DNA from: Bacteroidales bacterium
GTDB taxonomy: Bacteria; Bacteroidota; Bacteroidia; Bacteroidales; M50B96
Length of the DNA stretch: 34,849 nt
Assembly: GCA_021740905.1 (NCBI GenBank)
Contig: JAIOYV010000073.1
Coordinates: 1 to 34,849 of the forward strand
Direction: 5' to 3'
Positions 1-7,398 of the stretch are shown one piece after another. How positions within the stretch are numbered: the stretch's first letter is position 1; each line of letters starts with the position of its first letter. The position numbers and the translations under genes were made by a program. The notes beneath the pieces were generated by a model. It was not told the origin of the DNA and did not search any database. It saw only the letters and a program-made list of their open reading frames with translations.

Positions 1-45
1 TGTTTCAACAAGGGGAAAGTCGAATTTTTTATACTTTTATGCAGT

Positions 46-112
46 GGAATAAAGCCCATAATTTTTTTTAAAAGTTTGCGCTTCAAAAATTGGAATTTTC
101 GGGCTTTATTCC
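46..112. repeat. inverted repeat upstream of the propeller kinase
   Basis: A perfect 12-nt inverted repeat, GGAATAAAGCCC at 46-57 and GGGCTTTATTCC at 101-112, is separated by 43 AT-rich bases. The spacer holds a second pair, AATTTTT near 61 and AAAAATT near 85, which could lengthen the stem. It may be a terminator for a gene left of the window or a leader structure for the kinase at 167. No clear T-run decides between these. The rest of 1-166 shows no gene. Confidence 0.5.
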
Positions 113-166
113 TATATTAATCTTTCGGACAGCTATGTTACTAAGTGAACCAATTCATAAAATAAA

Positions 167-3082
167 ATGGTTAATGTGAAACGTTTATACTTATTTTTAT
201 TATTCCTACTTATTTTCGCCGCTACTTACCTCTCGGCGCAGAATCCCTGTGTCAAGCTATATACAATGGCTGATGGCCTACCTGGAAATAATGTCTCACA
301 GATTTTCCAGGACAGTAAAAAATTCATCTGGTTTGCATCGGACGGGGGCCTGGTTCGATACGATGGTTCTGCCTTCACCAAATTCGGTATTAAGGAAGGG
401 CTAAGTGCTTACAGAGCGTTCACTCTTGGTGAAGATTCTTCTGGGCGGATATGGATTAATATCTTTGGGGGGAAGTTTAATTTTCTGTACAAGGACAAGA
501 TATACACTGAAAAAGATGCCCCTTTTTTGGATTCTTTAACAGGCTTTGGATATCGCTTTCAGGATACTGACAATATCTTGTATTTCTCTAATCGGGAAGG
601 AATCTGTACCTTAGACACATTAAATAGAACAACAAAATATTCATTCCGGGAACTTGGGCCAATATGGAAGTTTGACAAAACATCAGGCGAAGGATTTCTA
701 ATAGGCACGAGACAGGGTATTTTTCGAACCTGGGATCTTTCGGAAAACCCAGTTAGAATAGCTGATTATTACGATCCAAATTATGTATCCAAAGACAATA
801 AAACTATATTTATATCAGACATTGATACCCTTACCAATGAATGGTTTTTTGTAAAATATTACGATGGTGCTTTTATAGATTCAACCATTTGTCCTATCCA
901 GCTCACCAGCCTGGGCCATGAGTTTATCGAGGACTCAAGTGGTTTGATATGGATTTGCCTTCTATACCAGGGTGTATTTTGTATGAAGGATAAACAGATT
1001 GTGTACCACTTCGACATAAAAGGTGCTAACGAAATAATAGAGGACCATGAGGGCAACATTTGGATAAGCGCAAAGAAAGGGGTATATAAAATAAACCCCT
1101 GTTTTCTTTCCTATAAACAATATGATAACAGCAACTTTCAGGGTGAACCCATCGATGATTTGAGCTTAAATCCAGGCGGTGGTGTCTGGTGTGTCAACGA
1201 GCAAACTATGCACTTGTTGAAAGAAAATAAATTCTACGAGCTTGATTTTCAATTGGACGAAAGTTCATTTTACTGGGTAAAGGCAATCAAAAACAATAGC
1301 GCATTGGTTGGCTACAATGGTAGGTTTGTAGCTGCATTGGAAGGTTTAATAACGAATCCGACTACCCGTAAAATTCATTATTCAAAACAACTTTTCGATT
1401 TTAGGACCACAAAGTGCCTTGTTGATAAAACTGAAACTGAAATAAAATTGATGTCCGGCAAAGGCATCATAAAAACCTATTCACCCGAAAGACAATTTGA
1501 ATTGACCGACAGTATTAACCTGGGCGTATTTTGCGGGATCTTTTATGATGCAAGAAATAATATGGTGATAAATGCCGGAGGGAAATTTTATATATGGAAG
1601 GATGAGAAAATACCTTATACCGAATTCGACGACCTGAACGATAAAATTTTATATAGCCATATTGTGGTGAACGATAGCTGCGACTTGTTTTATGTAGCGG
1701 ATGAAAGTTTGTACCTGATCAACAACAGTATTATGTGTAATCTGAGTGAGGCTTTTGATTATCCCCTTGAAGAAAGAATAATCAATATGTGGTACCACGA
1801 ACCCAGCTTGTATTTATCGACAAGTAAATACATTTATAAATGTGATAATCCATTAGATGTCATCGAAAATAAACTAGTACACCTTCAGCTCATCGACCTC
1901 AGCTTTCCCAATATTCATGATATTTTGGTTGATGATGATTCCCTCTTTGTGGCCACTGATGAGGGTTTGACGGTCATCCCGGAGGCATTGATCCGAAACA
2001 TAAGCACCTCAGCTCCGATCCCCTATTTTAAATCCGTTGTGGTGAATGAGAAAGAAAGCATCGACCTGTTACCGGAAATCAAGTCAAGTAGTAAAAACAG
2101 TATCCGTTTTATTTTTGGTTGCATCAACTATTCCTCCTCACCGGTAATTTATTCATACCGGCTATTAGGTGCAGATACCCTCTGGAAGATTGGGACAATA
2201 AACAATGTTGCCTATGAGAATCTTCGGAGGGGAAAATATAACCTGCAGGTCAGAGTCCGCAAACCAACTTCGTCCTGGAGCAATCCTGTTGAGTGTAGTA
2301 TCATTATTCACGCTATTTTCTGGCAGCATCCGCTCTTTTTTATTGGCTTATTCTTGTTGTTTGGCGCCTTGCTTTCGGTTGTCATTATCCGTAGGAAAAA
2401 TATTCAAATTAAGCGCAAAGAATTGGACCACCAGTTGGTTTTGTTAGAGCAAAAGGCCCTGCAGGCCATGATGAACCCGCACTTTATTTTCAATGCACTG
2501 GGTTCTATCCAGAATTATTTATTGCTCAATCAGTCAGCCGATGCCGGTCTTTACCTGTCGCAATTTGCACGGCTGATACGGCAAAACCTCAATGCCATTA
2601 ATACCGGCTACATCAGGTTGGAAGAAGAAGTTGACCGCCTCAAGAATTACCTGGATCTTGAAAAAATGAGATTGGAAGATAAATTCGTGTACACCATTAA
2701 AGTAGATGAGGATGTGGAAGAAGAAAACGCCCTGATCCCATCCATGATCATACAACCCTTTGTGGAGAATTCCATTTGGCATGGTATTTCAACGCTCGAC
2801 TTTCAGGGAATTATTGATATATCTTTCAGCGTTCAATCGCAGGATTCGATAAAGATTACGGTTGAAGACAATGGGGTTGGAGTGAAAAGCATCTCAAATC
2901 ATTTATCAAAAAGCCAAGAGCATATCAACCTGGGTTCGGAAATGACCCGGAGGCGACTGGAAATGCTTGGCAAAAAGCATGGCATCCTTACCTCTGTGGT
3001 TTATTCCGAAATGTCACCTGGCAGCCTCAATCCGGGAACCCGGGTGGTGTTGGTGGTACCGTTGAGTTATGGTGTACGGTAG
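167..3082 (+). CDS. Propeller-type sensor histidine kinase (LytS/YehU-like kinase core)
   Basis: An inner-membrane sensor kinase with a large periplasmic sensor. Residues 1-24 form a signal peptide or anchor (hydrophobic run ending SAQ). Repeated 'IWF/IWI' blades such as SKKFIWFASDGGLVRYDG follow, the Reg_prop pattern of two-component propellers. A Y_Y_Y-type segment lies near 650-715 (YSYRLLGADTLWK) and one membrane helix at about 721-741. The cytoplasmic core is of the His_kinase (PF06580) type: MMNPHFIFNAL carries the expected phospho-acceptor His near residue 771, and VEDNGVGV is the ATP-lid G box. There is no HisKA domain or receiver. Kinases of this type usually pair with a LytTR regulator, but none is in the window, so it is an orphan here. 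The ATG start is directly followed by the signal peptide. Confidence 0.9.
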   Translation: MVNVKRLYLFLLFLLIFAATYLSAQNPCVKLYTMADGLPGNNVSQIFQDSKKFIWFASDGGLVRYDGSAFTKFGIKEGLSAYRAFTLGEDSSGRIWINIFGGKFNFLYKDKIYTEKDAPFLDSLTGFGYRFQDTDNILYFSNREGICTLDTLNRTTKYSFRELGPIWKFDKTSGEGFLIGTRQGIFRTWDLSENPVRIADYYDPNYVSKDNKTIFISDIDTLTNEWFFVKYYDGAFIDSTICPIQLTSLGHEFIEDSSGLIWICLLYQGVFCMKDKQIVYHFDIKGANEIIEDHEGNIWISAKKGVYKINPCFLSYKQYDNSNFQGEPIDDLSLNPGGGVWCVNEQTMHLLKENKFYELDFQLDESSFYWVKAIKNNSALVGYNGRFVAALEGLITNPTTRKIHYSKQLFDFRTTKCLVDKTETEIKLMSGKGIIKTYSPERQFELTDSINLGVFCGIFYDARNNMVINAGGKFYIWKDEKIPYTEFDDLNDKILYSHIVVNDSCDLFYVADESLYLINNSIMCNLSEAFDYPLEERIINMWYHEPSLYLSTSKYIYKCDNPLDVIENKLVHLQLIDLSFPNIHDILVDDDSLFVATDEGLTVIPEALIRNISTSAPIPYFKSVVVNEKESIDLLPEIKSSSKNSIRFIFGCINYSSSPVIYSYRLLGADTLWKIGTINNVAYENLRRGKYNLQVRVRKPTSSWSNPVECSIIIHAIFWQHPLFFIGLFLLFGALLSVVIIRRKNIQIKRKELDHQLVLLEQKALQAMMNPHFIFNALGSIQNYLLLNQSADAGLYLSQFARLIRQNLNAINTGYIRLEEEVDRLKNYLDLEKMRLEDKFVYTIKVDEDVEEENALIPSMIIQPFVENSIWHGISTLDFQGIIDISFSVQSQDSIKITVEDNGVGVKSISNHLSKSQEHINLGSEMTRRRLEMLGKKHGILTSVVYSEMSPGSLNPGTRVVLVVPLSYGVR

Positions 3083-3116
3083 GGTTGTACTCATTCAAAG
3101 AATGCTAATCGTTTCC

Positions 3117-3488
3117 TCACTTCTTCCCCGTCGGCACCACAAAGCCCATCACGATACTACCAATTATCCCAACCAAAAGCAGGGTTATATCCAGCCAGGC
3201 TTGTTCAATAAACCAGGTGATGGATATGATGATCATTCCCCACATCAGGCCAATGGAAGATATTTTCATGTGCAGGCTCATGCCTTTGTTTTCGCGGTAA
3301 TCTTCGATATAGGCCCGGATAAGCTTTACGCTCATCAACCAATTGTAGAGGCGTTCAGAACTTCTTACATAGAGGGCGAGGGTAAGCAACAGAAAAGGTG
3401 TGGTAGGCAAGCCGGGCACAACAATGCCTATTATCCCCAAAATGAGGGATAGGGTTCCGAGTGAAATGAAAAGTATTTTTTTTGCCAC
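3117..3488 (-). CDS. DUF454 (YbaN-like) inner-membrane protein
   Basis: A 123-residue membrane protein. The N-terminal helix is followed by the DUF454 signature PGLPTTPFLLL, then RSSERLYNWLM and two further hydrophobic segments. This layout and length match the YbaN/DUF454 family, whose function is not established. The start is GTG (GTGGCAAAAAAA). A near-match to the Bacteroidota -7 box, TTCCTTTG with one mismatch, lies about 25 bases upstream at 3521-3514. The gene converges on the propeller kinase with 34 bases between the stop codons, and I see no hairpin terminator there. Family assignment is firm; role unknown. Confidence 0.85.
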   Translation of the reverse strand: MAKKILFISLGTLSLILGIIGIVVPGLPTTPFLLLTLALYVRSSERLYNWLMSVKLIRAYIEDYRENKGMSLHMKISSIGLMWGMIIISITWFIEQAWLDITLLLVGIIGSIVMGFVVPTGKK

Positions 3489-3673
3489 TGTTTTCTATTT
3501 GTAATCTGATGGGCAAAGGAACAAAACTTTAAATAGTAATTTCCCTGGTTGGATTTCATCACATTAATAGAATTTGCAGGGAAGGAATAATCGCTTCCCC
3601 CGCTACTGCAATGCCTGTCCCGGTATTCGGGTATTTCATCGTTTGGTTTAGAAGTAAATACGTACGGCCTAGT

Positions 3674-4750
3674 CTATCGCTTCACTATTTTTCCGGTTTG
3701 AATGATTTCATCTTCATTTGAAAGTTGATAAACATAAGTGCCTCCCGGCAAGTTGCTCTCTGGTTTCCATATAATTTTTTCAACTTTATTTTGAATGATG
3801 AAATCAGCGACCTTTTGGCCTTGTAAGTTGTAGATTTCGAGGGAAGCTATATCTGAGGAATGGGATGGCATATCAACATAAAAACTTATCTCCGATGAAA
3901 ATGGATTGGGATATGAAAATATTGAATTATCCGGCTCTCTAATGATGTTTTCTTCTATGTTTTCAAGCGTAAAATAGAGATCCTTTTCGGTGGTCTCCCC
4001 CGGGGTAATAACATACACAAAAGGACCTTCAGTATTGGCGTTTTCCGAAGGATATGGGAGATAAAAAGGAGTGATGCTGTAATCGATGTACGGTGATTCG
4101 TACCTACGGGACAGTGCCCTATCTGTATAGATGCCATCAGGATCGATTGTTGTTTCCAATTGGTTTTCCCAGGTTCCGTACCAACGGACATAGCCTCCAT
4201 TCGCCAGGTTTCCATCGATAAAAACTTTCCCTTTTAATATGCCTATTGTTCCAGTGGTATCGTTGCAGATGCCAATGGTTGGGCTTTGGTCAAGGGCAAA
4301 AGATTGAAAGCCATCAAAGACGACATACGCTATCGACTGACCAGGCAGTAATACAGGGATCAGGGAATTATCCAAATTAAATGAGAAACCCACTGAATTG
4401 GGAAACGGTGTACCATCGCAATAAGAGTGTAGGGTAATGCTATCGCCATTCATATTTATTAAGAGCGAGATGTCCATATTAGCTGTTGTGATTACTGCAA
4501 TACTATCAAACAGACTAGTATTTCCACACGACACCAGATTGTAAAACGACACAGTCGCAAGGCCTGCCGAACTTTCAATCTGGATACTGTCAAGCATTTC
4601 TAAATCCCAAGTATGAAAGCCAAGTTCGATGACCCAGTTACCGGTACTGTCAAAATACAACTCGGAGAGGTAGGCTTGTGGCATTATAACATTTGCCGAC
4701 ATTGTGGAAGCTATCAGCATCGCAAAACAAAGGTTCAGTAATTTTTTCAT
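3674..4750 (-). CDS. Secreted protein with T9SS type A sorting domain
   Basis: A 358-residue exported protein. Residues 1-19 are a Sec signal peptide. The middle is a beta-rich region that I do not recognise. The C-terminal 85 residues are a Por_Secre_tail-type sorting domain: FSYPNPFSSEISFYV, then LEIYNLQGQKVADF, then GGTYVYQLSNEDEIIQTGK. Such domains direct passage across the outer membrane by T9SS and are normally cleaved. The gene is monocistronic, with a TAACTTTG -7 box 24 bases upstream. It probably acts at the cell surface or outside the cell, but the sequence offers no catalytic motif. Confidence 0.85.
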   Translation of the reverse strand: MKKLLNLCFAMLIASTMSANVIMPQAYLSELYFDSTGNWVIELGFHTWDLEMLDSIQIESSAGLATVSFYNLVSCGNTSLFDSIAVITTANMDISLLINMNGDSITLHSYCDGTPFPNSVGFSFNLDNSLIPVLLPGQSIAYVVFDGFQSFALDQSPTIGICNDTTGTIGILKGKVFIDGNLANGGYVRWYGTWENQLETTIDPDGIYTDRALSRRYESPYIDYSITPFYLPYPSENANTEGPFVYVITPGETTEKDLYFTLENIEENIIREPDNSIFSYPNPFSSEISFYVDMPSHSSDIASLEIYNLQGQKVADFIIQNKVEKIIWKPESNLPGGTYVYQLSNEDEIIQTGKIVKR

Positions 4751-4773
4751 GATTGTGGGTTTTTAATTTTTAC

Positions 4774-4781
4774 CAAAGTTA
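4774..4781 (-). promoter_or_regulatory. -7 promoter box TAACTTTG
   Basis: An exact match on the minus strand to the Bacteroidota consensus TAnnTTTG, 24 bases before the ATG at 4750. It is the likely promoter of the T9SS-sorted protein. I could not place a convincing -33 box. Confidence 0.6.
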
Positions 4782-4851
4782 TGGAAATAAAATTGAACGA
4801 TAATCGAAACAAAAAGTAAAATTTGTTTTTGCGTTGATAAAAATATGTTAA

Positions 4852-4879
4852 AACAAAAAAAAGAGGCCGGAGCCTCTTT
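4852..4879 (-). terminator. Rho-independent terminator of the 66-aa gene
   Basis: AAAGAGGC / GCCTCTTT form a perfect 8-bp stem with a 4-nt loop at 4860-4879. On the minus strand a run of T follows (A-tract at 4852-4862 on the plus strand). The stem begins three bases after the stop codon of the small gene at 4883, which supports that ORF being a real transcription unit. Confidence 0.8.
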
Positions 4880-4882
4880 CAT

Positions 4883-5083
4883 TTAATGCGTTTTTGCGTA
4901 GTCTAAAATCTTTCGTACCGAATTGGTTTCGGGCGTAAACTTTTGTTTCTCCAGGAAATCCAATACATCGGCAAATTCATCGAACATTTCGTTAAAATTC
5001 TCATCTGTTCCGATAGCAAAACCATTCACCGGGTCTCTGTTATCGAAAAGAAAAAATAGTGTAGATGTTTTAATCATAGGCAT
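4883..5083 (-). CDS. Small hypothetical protein, 66 aa
   Basis: A short acidic protein that I do not recognise. It starts MPMIKTSTLFFLF and continues with acidic, helical-looking sequence (NFNEMFDEFADVLDFLEKQ). There is no signal peptide and no metal or catalytic motif. Support for its being real comes from a well-formed intrinsic terminator right after the stop and from the absence of any alternative gene on the other strand. The second ATG, two codons downstream, is an equally good start. The 230 bases between this gene and the M64 peptidase stop (5084-5313) hold AT-rich degenerate repeats (ATTGATGAATGATTAATT, CTCGATCC/TTGATC) and no gene. Confidence 0.55.
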   Translation of the reverse strand: MPMIKTSTLFFLFDNRDPVNGFAIGTDENFNEMFDEFADVLDFLEKQKFTPETNSVRKILDYAKTH

Positions 5084-5313
5084 AATATCATTTATTTACC
5101 ATCATTAACGACATGAAAAGTCAATTATTGTAAAGCGGAATAAATGATTGATTATAATTGATGAATGATTAATTATCGTTGATCTTTGCTTCTCGATCCA
5201 AGTTCCTTGAACCTGGTTTCTCGATCCTTGATCACTTCTTTTTCAGACAGCGAACTGCCGACTTCCCCACTACGCTAAAGCTTTGTTGGGTAAACCGAAT
5301 GGGGACTTCCAAC

Positions 5314-6600
5314 TCACTTTCCATCGCAATAAAACTTAATCATTTCGATGATTGCCTTTTCGCAAACCGGGCAAAATTCGTCCCGGGCATTCGAGCGCAT
5401 TTTGCAATCGGCCATGGGGCGGTATATTTTTGTTTTAACATATCCAGCACCCTCGAAAGCACCTATTTTGCCTTTGTATTTATTTTCACTGGGTGTGGGT
5501 ATTGGCACACCCGAATCGACCAGGTTCTTCCACTTTTTATCGAAATCGGCCAGGGTGGTAATATTCACCTGAAATGGCTCAACCGACAGATTGTACAATT
5601 CTTCCGGTGGGGTATTCTCATAAGCATATTCATCGGCCAGGGCGGCAAAAGCATGGCCAAACTCGTGAGTAAAAACTTTATCGCTTGCAGGATGGTCGCT
5701 GCTGCACAGATTATAGAAATTGTAGATTCCACCACCACCGTATTTTTTTGAATTCACCAGGATGTATATCTGATCGTAAGGAACACAGCCTGCCAGGTCG
5801 CGGATCGACTGCACATCGCGGGTGGTGAGGTAGCGTTCGCTGTCGAAGGTGTAAAAGTGGGTGTTTAGTATCGTACGATTCCAGACATCCTTGCCGGGAA
5901 TATCAGGTCCTTTGTCTTGCGATGGCGCATCGACCACCCAAAAATTGAACTTATCGGGGTATTTTGCAAAAGTGGGGCAGGCAAAGAAATAGTTGATGAA
6001 CCGTTTGCTGTCTTTGTGGAATTTCCGCATCTGGCGTTTTGTGTAGGCATCGGGGATAATCACAATATCCACTTTTTCGGATGGAGCACCTGAATCGTAA
6101 AATTTCCTGGTTTTATAGTCGGGAGTCTTGTCTGAGTTCACAAAATAGCTTGCAGGATCGATATCAAATTCGTAGATCATCTCCCACTCCATGTTTGATT
6201 TTCGATGGTCGATCTGAAGCTTCACAGATTTTTTGGGGTATGGAAAAACAACCGAACTATAAAACGACCGACTTATCTTTTTGGCCTCGTCGGTGTCCTG
6301 CCATTCAAAAAACAAATCGGAATAGCCCCTTGAGAAAATAAGCTGATTACTTTCCGAATCAAAGACAAGATAGCGGTAATCGCCAAAATCGAAGGGATCC
6401 AACAGGTTTTTCATGGGCCCGCCCCAAAAAGGTTCTTCGCGGATCTGTTCGAAATAAACATGCTGCTCGTAAGCATTCCCGGCAATGTTGTAATCGAAGC
6501 GCATGGTCTTTGGCAGGAAATAATCATCAAAAGAAGCCTGAGCAAACATTTGCAACGAAAGGCAGCCCAACAAAACAAAAACAAAGTATTTGGTTTTCAT
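5314..6600 (-). CDS. M64-family zinc metallopeptidase (IgA-peptidase-like), secreted
   Basis: A 428-residue exported peptidase. MKTKYFVFVLLGCLSLQMFA is a signal peptide. An N-terminal beta-rich domain (M64_N type) runs to about residue 150. The catalytic M64 domain follows, with HEFGHAFAALADEY near residues 312-325, the HExxHxxxxxxDE zinc-binding motif. Cysteines near the C terminus (DCKMRSNARDEFCPVCEKA) resemble the family's closing segment. An upstream in-frame codon at 6618 is rejected: a perfect TACTTTTG -7 box at 6630-6623 places the transcript start next to 6615, and the ATG at 6600 leads straight into the signal peptide. M64 is known for an IgA-cleaving member; most environmental homologues have unknown substrates. 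No T9SS tail is visible. Confidence 0.9.
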   Translation of the reverse strand: MKTKYFVFVLLGCLSLQMFAQASFDDYFLPKTMRFDYNIAGNAYEQHVYFEQIREEPFWGGPMKNLLDPFDFGDYRYLVFDSESNQLIFSRGYSDLFFEWQDTDEAKKISRSFYSSVVFPYPKKSVKLQIDHRKSNMEWEMIYEFDIDPASYFVNSDKTPDYKTRKFYDSGAPSEKVDIVIIPDAYTKRQMRKFHKDSKRFINYFFACPTFAKYPDKFNFWVVDAPSQDKGPDIPGKDVWNRTILNTHFYTFDSERYLTTRDVQSIRDLAGCVPYDQIYILVNSKKYGGGGIYNFYNLCSSDHPASDKVFTHEFGHAFAALADEYAYENTPPEELYNLSVEPFQVNITTLADFDKKWKNLVDSGVPIPTPSENKYKGKIGAFEGAGYVKTKIYRPMADCKMRSNARDEFCPVCEKAIIEMIKFYCDGK

Positions 6601-6622
6601 CACCCTAAATTTTATCAAAATC

Positions 6623-6630
6623 CAAAAGTA
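6623..6630 (-). promoter_or_regulatory. -7 promoter box TACTTTTG
   Basis: An exact TAnnTTTG match on the minus strand, 22 bases before the ATG at 6600. It drives the M64 peptidase and rules out the upstream in-frame start at 6618, which would lie at or before the transcript start. Confidence 0.65.
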
Positions 6631-6645
6631 ACATAATTAATTTTT

Positions 6646-6719
6646 CGACGCAGGTTTTCGCGAAGTACGCGGATGAAAATATAAAGAATAATCCGCGTTT
6701 TCTGCGTTAATCTGCGTCT
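6646..6719. repeat. GxxExxY-associated palindromic repeat, copy A
   Basis: Two arms of about 28 nt, 6646-6673 and about 6692-6719, form an imperfect inverted repeat around an 18-nt AT-rich centre. The ends GACGCAG / CTGCGTC and the inner ACGCGGAT / ATCCGCGT pair exactly. The wording (CGCGGAT, CTGCGTTAATCTGCGTC) is shared with copies B and C on the other side of the nuclease-like gene. Confidence 0.7.
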
Positions 6720-6789
6720 AATCTTTCTTTGGCTACTTTATGCACAATTTGTATTTTTAGGGGATAATTCCTAATTAAATTTTACGACT

Positions 6790-7188
6790 ATGAAATTGTT
6801 ACATGGAGAAATTACGGGTACCATCATTGACGCTTTTTATGAAGTCTATGGTGAATTGGGTTATGGATTCCTTGAAAAAGTGTATGAAAATGCAATGATG
6901 TTTGAGTTAGAGGATAGTGGTTTAGTTTGCATCAATCAGAAACCGATCAAAGTTTTCTATAAAAACAAACTCGTAGGTGATTTTAATGCTGACATTAGTG
7001 CAGATGATAAAGTAATCGTGGAGCTAAAATCTTTAGAAAGGATTACTCCAAAACATGAAACCCAGTTGGTAAATTATTTAAAAGCTACCCGGACTGAAGT
7101 CGGTTTGCTAATGAATTTTGGACCAAAGCCAGAGTACAAGCGCAGAGTATTAACCAAGGAATATTTACAAGGATTAAAACAGAAATAA
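6790..7188 (+). CDS. GxxExxY-family protein (PD-(D/E)XK nuclease-like)
   Basis: A 132-residue protein. ELGYGFLEKVYENAM contains the G-x-x-E-x-x-Y motif (GFLEKVY) that names the family. GDFNADISADDKVIVELKS shows the PD-(D/E)XK-like core: an Asp, then E-x-K at the end of a beta strand. The C-terminal half (HETQLVNYLKAT, GLLMNFG) fits the PDDEXK_3 fold (PF13366). The full length is as usual for the family, with no frameshift. The biochemical role of the family is not established. The gene is flanked by one copy of a palindromic repeat upstream and two downstream, an arrangement suggesting a mobile or repeat-tending unit. The start ATG is the only one before the conserved MKLLHGEITGTII segment. 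Confidence 0.85.
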   Translation: MKLLHGEITGTIIDAFYEVYGELGYGFLEKVYENAMMFELEDSGLVCINQKPIKVFYKNKLVGDFNADISADDKVIVELKSLERITPKHETQLVNYLKATRTEVGLLMNFGPKPEYKRRVLTKEYLQGLKQK

Positions 7189-7210
7189 AATCTGACACAG
7201 ATTTTTTTTT
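7187..7210 (+). terminator. AT-rich hairpin plus T-run after the GxxExxY gene
   Basis: AAAATCTG-ACA-CAGATTTT is a perfect 8-bp stem with a 3-nt loop, followed by more T residues. It overlaps the stop codon. It looks like an intrinsic terminator, although the stem has few GC pairs, and it directly abuts repeat copy B. Confidence 0.55.
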
Positions 7211-7295
7211 AGATGCAGTTATTCGCGGATTACACAGATCAAAAGCAAATGAAAAAATCCGTGTTTTCAGCGTTGATCAGCGTCCAAACTTTTTT
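7211..7295. repeat. GxxExxY-associated repeat, copy B
   Basis: An 85-bp unit in direct tandem with copy C. Shared stretches include ACGCAGATCAAAAGCA (ACACAGATCAAAAGCA here), TTTTCAGCGTTGATCAG and GTCCAAACTTTTTT. Like copy A it is rich in CGCGG / CAGCGTT half-palindromes. Confidence 0.7.
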
Positions 7296-7381
7296 AGACG
7301 CGGGTTTTCGCGGAGGACGCAGATCAAAAGCATAAGAAAAAAATCCACGTTTTCAGCGTTGATCAGAGTCCAAACTTTTTT
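7296..7381. repeat. GxxExxY-associated repeat, copy C
   Basis: An 86-bp unit that is the direct tandem repeat of copy B, with substitutions spread over the first 30 bases. Its opening AGACGCGGGTTTTCGCGGA closely resembles the opening of copy A (GACGCAGGTTTTCGCGAA), linking the repeats on both sides of the gene. Confidence 0.7.
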
Positions 7382-7398
7382 CTGGAGATGTTCTGCGT

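Noticed and set aside
3069-3452. 127-codon plus-strand ORF
   Set aside because: It is antisense to the DUF454 gene, which carries the PGLPTTPFLLL signature and membrane helices.
5179-5751. 190-codon plus-strand ORF opposite the M64 peptidase
   Set aside because: It is antisense to the C-terminal part of the peptidase, which has the zinc motif and a promoter box.
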